Part shown: in pieces, positions 57,501 to 64,000 of the stretch
Numbering within the stretch: the first letter of the stretch is position 1
Layout: every line of letters starts with the position of its first letter
Notes under the pieces: generated by a model
Database searches by the model: none
Told to the model about the DNA's origin: nothing
Seen by the model: the letters and a program-made list of their open reading frames with translations, nothing else
Assembly: GCF_020536995.1 (NCBI RefSeq)
Contig: NC_068359.1
Coordinates: 101,957,384-102,021,383, forward strand
Source of the DNA: Dreissena polymorpha
Lineage: Eukaryota; Mollusca; Bivalvia; Myida; Dreissenidae
DNA: 64,000 nucleotides
Reading direction: 5' to 3'
Program-made: the position numbers and the translations under genes

Positions 57501-60500
57501 CAAGAATTGTTCCACCATATTGAAAATGTATTAAGCCTGATCGCGATGATTCTCGATACTGTTAATAATCGAATCAAATAGCAATGCCCGACAAATCACT
57601 AAAACAGGTTTGTTCGAAGAACGCGCGTATAAATATTTAAAATATGTACGGATACTTCGCGTGTGGCCGGTTGACTCATATGTTTCAATTTTACTTCCAT
57701 TCTTCTTTTGGTTTTCTGTTTTGTATCTTTAGGTTTATGACCAGCAATATGTAATAAAGTAAAATAAGCCGCGAAAACTCCGCGTAACATCCCGTACTGA
57801 ATGTGATGCAGCTAAGAACTGCACAGAAAAAAACATTCGCTATCTTTGATTTCATTTATTAAACGCTTTACCTTTCGCCAACTCCTACCACAATCAACGC
57901 CGTATATCTTTTTAAAAAGATATTTATTGTTTAATGTATCCTAAGATTTTTTCTTTAATTCCAGAAACCCCAAAACGCTTTATGGTGAAGTTTAACTGAC
58001 GTTAGAGCTAAGCGAGATAACTTTGGTAGGATATGTATAAATGTTTACCAAAATTATTTCCCTTGTGGAATTGTCATATTGAGACAAAAGCAGGTCCAAC
58101 GCGACAACTAAACTATACTTAACCAACAAGAGAAAGTTGCTCTTTTGAAAGAGCGTTTCTGTGAAACATTCATAGTGCAGTTGAAATCTGGAAGTTGTAG
58201 ATGACATTTTCACTAAATAAGAGCTGTTGAAAGGACTCGTTAAACGATTTTCACATTTTAGGAAATTGTCAATCAATGCTTGTCATAACAAATCAATACT
58301 ATTTTGTGAAATAGTCTTTCATTATTTTAAAAGTTGGACAACAAAGGTTGATAAAAAGCAAAAGCAAAACCCAATTCTGTACCTATGGGACGTTCAGGCT
58401 TTCGAAGATAACATCGAACGAAATCAGAAATACACTTTGTTTGAGAAGTATTGAACACTAAAGCTTGATTATTTTACCTATTTCATTTTACGATTATCCA
58501 TAAATTGACCTATATTTTTTCATGATTCAGGACTGTTTTTTCGAATTATTCGTATAATGCAAACCCTCTGTTCCAAATATATGACTTTATTTAAATGTTA
58601 TGTTGCCCAAACAGTGAATAAGTCCCTTTAAAGGAGCGGCTTAATGTGATGTGTAACCTAACTAATGTGGTGTGTAACCCACCTAATGCAGCACCGATGA
58701 GGCAGCTGTAGACAAGCTTGGTGGCGAAGCTGATGAGAAGAGGCGACAGAGCGGTGGAGAGGCCGGCCATGAACAGCGCCCCTTGCATCATCCACATCCG
58801 GTTGACGCAGGCGCGGTCTCCCACCCAGCCAAGAAAAATCCGACTCAGAGTATTGGCGATTCCTGTCACGATGCACGCGAACACTTTTTGTCAGCTTTTG
58901 GTGTTACCATACTAGTCTTTTAACAGAAGTGGGCGAGATTTTAGTTATTCTTTTTTAAACCTTGCTAAATCACTGGACACCGCGGATACTATGTACAATA
59001 TTCGATAAGGGCCTTTTTCGTATTGCAAGTACCAGAAAGGCGAGATTTCTTCCGGACCCGCCGGTTTCCACCAGCAGCACAAAGGACGCACCGAAATTGA
59101 ATACTGGTATATTAAATCAAAACCTACTTGCTAAAAGGAGAAAATGCAGATGCAATTTCAAATTAAGCCTAGATTTGGAGAAGCTATGAAGTTAATATGA
59201 ATGCTCGGATTAACTCCGGGTCATCACAAAATGCAGCCATGCGCGGAAGGACTATGAAACACGTACATGCATTGTTATGTCAATCATGCGCTAGTCAGTT
59301 CGTTATGTCAACCATGCGCTAGTCAGTTCGTTATGTCAACCATGTGCTAGTCAGTTCGTTATATCAACCATGTGCTAGTCAGTTCGTTATGTCAACCATG
59401 CACTAGTCAGTTCGTTATGTCAACCATGCGCTAGTCAGTTCGTTATGTCAACCATGCGCTAGTCATTTCGTTATGTCAACCATGCACTAGTCAGTTCGTT
59501 ATGTCAACCATGCGCTAGTCAGTTCGTTATGTCAACCATGCACTAGTCAGTTCGTTATGTCAACCATGCGCTAGTCAGTTCGTTATGTCAACCATGTGCT
59601 AGTCAGTTCGTTATGTCAACCATGCGCTAGTCAGTTCTACCCATACACGTGCAATGCTCGAGCTCGGATATTATGCAAGAAACTTACTCGGTCTTCGAGT
59701 CCAAAATGGTCAAGAAAAACACTCATGCTCGTGTTGTTTACAATCGAATTAAAAATCGTTTAATGTCTTTAAATTAAAGCCACAATGTATGACGGGCATT
59801 TGCCGCGATGTATACTTAATAGGTATCGGTAAGAATATTATACTTCTCTTTTACCAATGAAGTGACATAGTCAAGTCTATGCACATTTTAAAATAGTAAT
59901 TTATTCAAAATTGTATGAATGCCAAATGTGTCGATATTCAGTTGTTCACTGAAGCCATGAACAGAGATGGGAAACCGTGAACACTTTAGATCAACAATGC
60001 AAGAATTATATACATGGAAATATAAATTGTATAAATAAGTCGTGTTCTGAGAAAACTGAGCATAATGCATGTGCGTAAAGTATCGTCCCAGATAAGCCTG
60101 TTCAGTCAGCACAGGCTCATCAGGAACCACACTTTACGCTTTTTCATAATATAAAGGAAGTTTCTTCCAATCAAAAATTAAGCTTATGCGGAAAGTGTCG
60201 TCCCAGATAAGCATGTGTGGTACCCACAGGCTAATCAGGGACGACACTTTACGCATATGCTATAAACCAAGTTTCATCAGAGTGCGTTTCAGATATATAT
60301 ACGCTACCTATAGTAGAAATGATCCAGGTCGCCTCTTGCTTGGACATCCCGTTCTCTTCGACCGCCTGGTCCGGCAGAAGATTGTAGGGAATTGTAAAAG
60401 CCAGATTGAGCACGAACGCCGACCCCAGGAAAAACAGACACCTTGTGTCCCTGAGCAAATCAAAACTGAACATCGAGTTGCATACGTTGCCTAGGCGCAA

Positions 60501-63500
60501 TCTCCAATGTTTCTTTGAAATTTTCGTACACTCATTGCTGTTATCCGATTTACCTATCTCGTGTTCTTGGTTTTTACAAAGAGCGTCAGAAATGAAAGAC
60601 ACTTCTTCGACGGCTGTGTTGAATGAATGCGCTATAGGATGTAAGCAATCAGTATACACGTAGCGTTCATCAGTAGTCATTGATTTTAACTCTATAATAA
60701 TCGGAGCATCCTCTGTTTTGCGAATATCACTAACATGAAACTCCAATAATTTGTGTTCGACTTTCAAACTCACTTCCGGTACTGGTCCAGAAATACCGCG
60801 TGCCTCGGTCTCTGTTTCAATTAATTTCGAACCACTTCCGTCTCCACAATTCGCGCGAAATTCCGGAAGCGGAAACAGCAGTAGCCCGAATACTGCGCAA
60901 TTGAGCGCCAAACCGGCGTAGATGAGCATGGTGCCGCGCCATCCGTAGGCGTCCAAGAGAATCCGCGTTACCTGGTTGAACACGATCGTCCCAACCCCTG
61001 AGGACAGAACGTTTTTTTGTTTGATCGTGTGTTTCTTTTCAACGTTGTAAACAGTATTTCAGTTATATCACGTCGTCAGTTAACATAAAAACATTGTCCA
61101 GGCTAAGATGATTACCCAGTAATAAATGCACATACGTTTGCAAGTGACTGACAACCCATTTATGCCTAGCGTCTAGAAAAAAGGCATTGGCAAACAGCAC
61201 AGACGCAGATGAGACGCCGCATGATGCGGCGTCTCATCAGCGTCTGCGCTGTTTGCTTAAAGGATTTTCTGTAAGAAATAATATAAATATAGAAATAAAT
61301 ATACTAGACATCCCTTATTTTGGAAATAAATTGATCTAGATTATTTAAATTTAGAAGGATGGGAGAGTCCCCTAGGCATAAATGGGTTAATTAATCCAGA
61401 CCTAGGGTGAGAATGGTCGTATGAAAATTTTCATGACCTATCCCCAAACACATTATGCAAATGGTCGGCAATCAAAATCGCGATCCTCAGAATTGTAGAG
61501 CGCTGACCAACTAAGTTATAGAATTGTAGAGCGCTGGCCAACTAAGTTATAGAATTGTAGAGCGCTGACCAACTAAGTTTAGAAACAAAAAGCATCCACA
61601 AAACTCCACCAGAACCAGTTTTTACAGCAGAGTGTGATATTTGCCTGGTTATGATACTCGCTTAACATAGTCACACGTTATAGTAATAAGCCATGCATTC
61701 CGCACAGGCTATTCAGGGACGACTCTTTCCGTCTAAACTGGATTTTTGCTAAAAAGAGACATTCTTTAAACAGAAAATATCATAAAAGCGGAAAGTGTCG
61801 TCCCTGATTAGCCTGTACACACATGCATTGAACCTCCTTTTTACAGTGCACAGCTCTGTTAAAACATATTAACCGTAATTGAAACCAGTCATACCGACGG
61901 GCTACTGGTTGCAATATTTGCACGTATGAACTCATAAAATATGAACGTATTTACTCAAAAAAGCCATACGTATATTTACTCATAAAAGCTCCATGCATTC
62001 AAGAACCACTCGACGGGCTACTGGTTGCAAAATTTGAACGTATGAGCTTATAAAAGCATTCAAGAAGAACTCTACGGGCTACAAACTTGCCTGATCCACA
62101 AATGGCGAGACCGTTCGCCAGGGCGCGTCTCTTATCGAAGTACCTGATGACATAGACCCCCGCCGACAGGTACATTAGTCCGAACCCGATGCCTGAAAGA
62201 CGTTGGATGCACGATTAGTCACATTTTAAGCTCGGTTGCATCGAAAGCCTTATGCGTATTGAAACGCTCTCGAGTCATTTTCCTGGGTAGAACCAGTACT
62301 TGTTGCCTTTTGGTGAGATACTATAACGCTCCCGCAGTGGGGATCAAAACTACGACCTCCTGGTCTCTAGGGGGACACCATAGCAACTACGACATCCCAC
62401 GATTCACACAAAGAGGAGTGAGTAATCAATTATCGTTTTCGGCGTACCTTTTAAAGATGGGTTTTGACTAACGTTTCTTGTGATAATTATATGCAACAGG
62501 AAAGGTGAATGCCAAAATAACTGCGTAAATTTTCACGTTTTGTGAAAATGATAAAATGTCAATCGTAGAACAAATAATAACAAATTCGATCTGGCAAATA
62601 TAACCGTGTAACATCGTGTGACATTGGTATTGCATGTTGTTACCAACCGGGCCGGCCAGATCAGTTGGTAGAGTGCTGGCCTACACATCCGAGGACCGAG
62701 GGTTTGATTCTTGACCCGACTATATAACCTGGGATTGGTAATTAAATCTTGTCTACGACCATTCTCGCCATATCTCTGATACCTCATAAGAATATGAAAT
62801 TAGTTCTGGTAGTCCAGGGTACCCCAGGAAAAGTGTTAGTTGGTAAATTTACTGCCGATTTAAATGAAATACTGCTGTTGTTGGTTAGTTGACAACAGCA
62901 CAAAACTATCAAATACCGCGACTTCTTATCCCGATTTTTTTATGGCAATTAAGCATTTCTCAAAAGACTCCAGATAAAAAAAGTGCGGGGTTGTGTTATG
63001 TCCCTTTTGGTATGTACATGTATTCTACATTCTTAGAAGCTGTAAACATTATCATAATGTGGATATCTTCTGTTCACATGTTCCAGTACCTGTAGTTTAT
63101 ATTAATATTTGTCCGGCTTTTGTATACTTACGACAAAATGACATCATTATTTATTTTCCGCCGAATTTTTTTCTTAAAATATTGATTGTTAGATCTATTG
63201 CATTCAGGTTTAAATACGTATCTAAGTGGTAAAGGGTTAACCTATTTTGTCTCTATTGCATCAAAGCCTCGGCCTTATAAAGACGTGGACTGTAAAGTCC
63301 TTGTCCGTGTCACAGTATAGAACGCATCAGCGTCCTAGTCCGTGTCCAGTATAGAACGCATAAGCGTCCTTGTCCGTGTCCAGTATAGAACGCATGAGCG
63401 TCCTTGTCCGTGCCCAGTATAGAACGCATCAGTGTCCTTGTCCGTGTCCAGTATAGAACGCATCAGCCTCCTTGTCCGTGCCCAGTATAGGACGCATCAG

Positions 63501-64000
63501 CGTCCTAGTCCGTGTCCGGTACAGAACGCATAAGCGTCCTTGTCCGTGTCCGGTATAGAACGCATAAGCGTCCTTGTCCGTGTCCGGTATAGAAAGCATA
63601 AGCGTCCTTGTCCGTGTCCGGTATAGAAAGCATAAGCGTCCTTGTCCGTGTCCGGTATAGAACGCAAAAGCGTCCGTGTCCGGCATACAACGCATAAGGA
63701 TTGTGGAGACGCTTTCATGTCCGTTTCTTCGGGGAAAGACCAGTATTTGGTGCTTTTGGTAATATCTCGATATCGCTCCCTGAGTGGGCATCAAACTCGA
63801 CACCTCCCTATTAAAAGTATGTAAGGTAATAGTTAAACACAAATGTTTATAAATTCTTACCTCCTAGAAATCCGAACGTGAAACAAAGTTGTGCGATTCC
63901 GGTGGCAAAGAAGCTGAGTACGAATCCACATGCGCTCACCATGGCGCCGGAAGTGGCAACGGCTCGACCTCCGAACCGGTCTGTGAGCACAGCCGATATG
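54431..64000 (-). CDS. SLC16-family monocarboxylate transporter-like protein (5' end beyond window)
   Basis: Exons on the - strand, in order of translation: 64000-63861 (partial), 62192-62091, 60997-60308, 58862-58683, 55197-55072, 54549-54431. Family marks: DRFGGRAVATSGAMVS (loop and TM after the first helices), YFDKRRALANGLAICGSGVG before TM5, LLDAYGWRGTMLIYAGL, a central cytosolic loop of ~130 residues, then IPYNLLPDQA, SRIFLGWVGD, ALGGYVMLVPVVLADMFG and GGWLFDRTGSYTFSF. This matches the 12-TM MCT fold, a plasma-membrane carrier of monocarboxylates or related solutes. The paralogue, substrate and proton coupling cannot be assigned. The C-terminal cytosolic tail is very short, ending PKCLNGNRT. 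Confidence 0.93.
54640..54903. repeat. Interleaved inverted repeats (a-b-a'-b') in the last transporter intron
   Basis: Arm b (54722-54759) and arm b' (54866-54903) are a perfect 38-bp inverted pair. Arm a (about 54640-54720) and arm a' (about 54784-54868) are an ~80-bp pair with few differences (shared AAGACACGTGTGAG, AACAAGGAAAGCC, TTAATATTTAAAAGTAAATG). The order is a, b, a', b', not the a, b, b', a' of an ordinary palindrome. Confidence 0.9.
55072..55197 (-). CDS. Transporter exon, TM10-11 region
   Basis: Acceptor CCGTTTGCAG; GYVMLVPVVLADMFGADVIS, RSLGLVLFVVGVAGFVSTPI; donor GTAAGC. 126 bp, phase 1 at both sides. Confidence 0.95.
55337..55490. mobile_element. Palindromic MITE, half copy
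   Basis: Left arm only of the GATTAGCCTGTGCA family (GTGCTCTGTGAAAAGGGGGT to CCACTTTCCGC); the right arm is replaced by unrelated sequence leading into the dispersed repeat. Confidence 0.75.
56281..56398. repeat. Three-copy ~37-bp direct repeat
   Basis: AACCATTATCTATGAT(T/G)T followed by TGTGTTATAACCCCCAAAT, three times. Confidence 0.9.
56765..56834 (-). pseudogene. tRNA-Val(CAC)-like sequence
   Basis: Reading on the - strand: GGTTCCGTAGTGTAGTGGTT, anticodon arm CTCGCTTCACATGTGAG with CAC in a 7-nt loop, then AAGGTTCGAGCCCC. The D and anticodon arms match metazoan tRNA-Val well; the T stem and acceptor stem have mismatches. Probably a tRNA pseudogene or SINE head. Confidence 0.6.
58683..58862 (-). 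CDS. Transporter exon, TM8-9 region
   Basis: Acceptor CATCGTGACAG; completes a Gly, then IANTLSRIFLGWVGDRACVN, RMWMMQGALFMAGLSTALSP, LLISFATKLVYSCLIGAAL; donor GTGGGT. Confidence 0.94.
59271..59637. repeat. 28-bp minisatellite, about 13 units, in a transporter intron
   Basis: Unit CATGCGCTAGTCAGTTCGTT followed by ATGTCAAC, with only GCG/GTG/CAC changes. Very homogeneous, so likely variable in the population. Confidence 0.95.
60040..60286. mobile_element. Palindromic MITE, copy ending 21 bp from a transporter exon
   Basis: CGTGTTCTGAGAAAACTGAG on the left, with AAGTTTCATCAGAGTGCG as the diverged right end; both inner palindromes are present. It ends about 21 bp from the exon boundary at 60308, inside the donor side of that intron. 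Confidence 0.8.
60308..60997 (-). CDS. Transporter exon, TM5-7 and the long central loop
   Basis: 690 bp. GVGTIVFNQVTRILLDAYGW, RGTMLIYAGLALNCAVFGLL, then ~130 mostly polar residues (cytosolic loop, divergent in this family), then DTRCLFFLGSAFVLNLAFTI, PYNLLPDQAVEENGMSKQEA and TWIISTIG. Donor GTAGCG is weak. Confidence 0.94.
61150..61391. mobile_element. MITE with perfect central palindrome
   Basis: Ends AACCCATTTATGCCTAG and CTAGGCATAAATGGGTT. Inside is GCAGATGAGACGCCGCATGA continuing into its complement TGCGGCGTCTCATCAGCGTC. No coding. Confidence 0.85.
61490..61579. repeat. 31-bp direct repeat, three units, from a tRNA-like head
   Basis: GAATTGTAGAGCGCTGACCA followed by ACTAAGTTATA, three times. 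In complement this is an A-box-like ACTTAGTTGGTCAGCGCTCT, so it looks like a tandemly amplified piece of a reverse tRNA-derived SINE (about 61395-61580). Confidence 0.75.
61690..61860. mobile_element. Palindromic MITE, decayed copy
   Basis: Keeps CCGCACAGGCTATTCAGGGA and GGAAAGTGTCGTCCCTGATT; the outer ends are partly lost. Confidence 0.7.
62091..62192 (-). CDS. Transporter exon with KRRALANGLA motif and GC donor
   Basis: Acceptor CGTCTTTCAG; IGFGLMYLSAGVYVIRYFDK, RRALANGLAICGS. The intron that follows starts GCAAGT, the usual sequence of GC-AG introns; no GT alternative keeps the frame. Confidence 0.93.
62265..62390 (-). repeat. tRNA-like/SINE-type repeat, reverse
   Basis: TTTTCCTGGGTAGAACCAGT...CGCTCCCGCAGTGGGGATCA...GACCTCC; the same order recurs at 63715-63820 (GAAAGACCAGTATTTGGTGC, CGCTCCCTGAGTGGGCATCA, GACACCTCC). 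Confidence 0.6.
62648..62870 (+). mobile_element. tRNA-headed SINE candidate
   Basis: Head GGCCAGATCAGTTGGTAGAG and B-box-like GGGTTTGATTCTTGACC, followed by a body with CTTGTCTACGACCATTCTCG. No TSD was identified. Confidence 0.55.
63290..63700. repeat. 34-bp minisatellite, about 12 units, in a transporter intron
   Basis: Unit close to GCGTCCTTGTCCGTGTCCGG followed by TATAGAACGCATAA. Later units (GTCCGGTATAG) differ from earlier ones (GTCCAGTATAG). The ORFs here (GHGQGR-type repeats) are artefacts. Confidence 0.95.
63715..63820 (-). repeat. tRNA-like/SINE-type repeat, second copy
   Basis: Pairs with 62265-62390; both in the same transporter gene. Confidence 0.55.
63861..64000 (-). CDS. Transporter exon running off the window
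   Basis: Reads ISAVLTDRFGGRAVATSGAM, VSACGFVLSFFATGIAQLCF, TFGFLG and one base of Gly; donor GTAAGA. Covers the TM2-TM4 region of MCTs, so at least the first helix and the start codon lie beyond 64000. Confidence 0.94.

Larger units (their letters stand above)
55527..57950. repeat. Large dispersed repeat, copy 2, in a transporter intron
   Basis: Matches 7950-9310 in order and orientation but contains about 1.2 kb of extra sequence (roughly 56130-57335), which holds a short VNTR and a tRNA-like unit. Either that is an insertion here or copy 1 has lost it. Confidence 0.75.

Noticed and set aside
59271-59637. CRISPR-like array of direct repeats
   Set aside because: The units are contiguous with no unique spacers, and the genome is eukaryotic; it is a minisatellite.
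63429-63842. 137-residue GHGQGR-type repeat ORF
   Set aside because: Produced by the 34-bp minisatellite in a transporter intron.

Overview
The window is AT-rich, intron-rich metazoan DNA crowded with repeats. It is most likely from a bivalve mollusc, possibly a dreissenid such as Dreissena. The evidence is the mixture of bivalve-style tandem-core elements (AGGTCA-rich arrays behind GTCCGTCTGTC runs), dense palindromic MITEs, tRNA-headed SINEs, and two host genes with short exons in long repeat-filled introns. The species guess rests on recollection of these repeat families, not on a search.

Two host genes are supported. (1) An hnRNP A/B-type RNA-binding protein lies on the + strand, with five coding exons from 32190 to 42766. 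They encode two RRMs and a Gly/Tyr-rich tail; the first coding exon(s) were not found upstream. (2) An SLC16-family monocarboxylate-transporter-like protein lies on the - strand, with six exons between 54431 and the right edge. Its 5' end lies beyond the window. All five visible splice junctions split a glycine codon after its first base, and one intron uses a GC donor.

Layout. 1-5.8 kb: two palindromic MITEs, a 30-bp minisatellite, a SINE with clear target-site duplication (TSD), a broken repetitive-type gene, tRNA-like pseudogenes, and a TIR element carrying a tRNA-like unit. 5.8-20 kb: mostly unexplained AT-rich DNA with a TA microsatellite, one copy of a large dispersed repeat, a reverse AGGTCA-type array and a broken multi-copy-type coding region (13.6-15.2 kb). 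20.06-28.78 kb: a nest of five elements, one inside another. 28.8-30.65 kb: a hAT-like element with a tandem-core element inside it. 31-42.8 kb: the hnRNP gene, whose first visible intron holds a 3.8-kb hAT-like element filled with two satellite arrays, one of which is split by a further small element. 44.4-47.2 kb: two tandem-core elements joined head to tail. 48-53.5 kb: intergenic, with a reverse SINE, two nearly identical 471-bp TA-flanked MITEs and more array copies. 54.4-64 kb: the transporter gene, with introns holding minisatellites, MITEs, a second copy of the 7.6-9.3 kb repeat, and an unusual interleaved inverted repeat.

The two host genes show no functional link. The main interest is in the mobile DNA. 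At least eight tandem-core families share one layout: 5' hairpin, GTCTGTCCGTC run, 140-170 bp core, 3' hairpin, then CTTGTT. At least four CAG-ended hAT-like elements carry 5- or 6-bp TSDs. One TIR element carries pol III-type A and B boxes, and comparing its two copies gives an empty-site proof of a 4.6-kb TA-targeted insertion.
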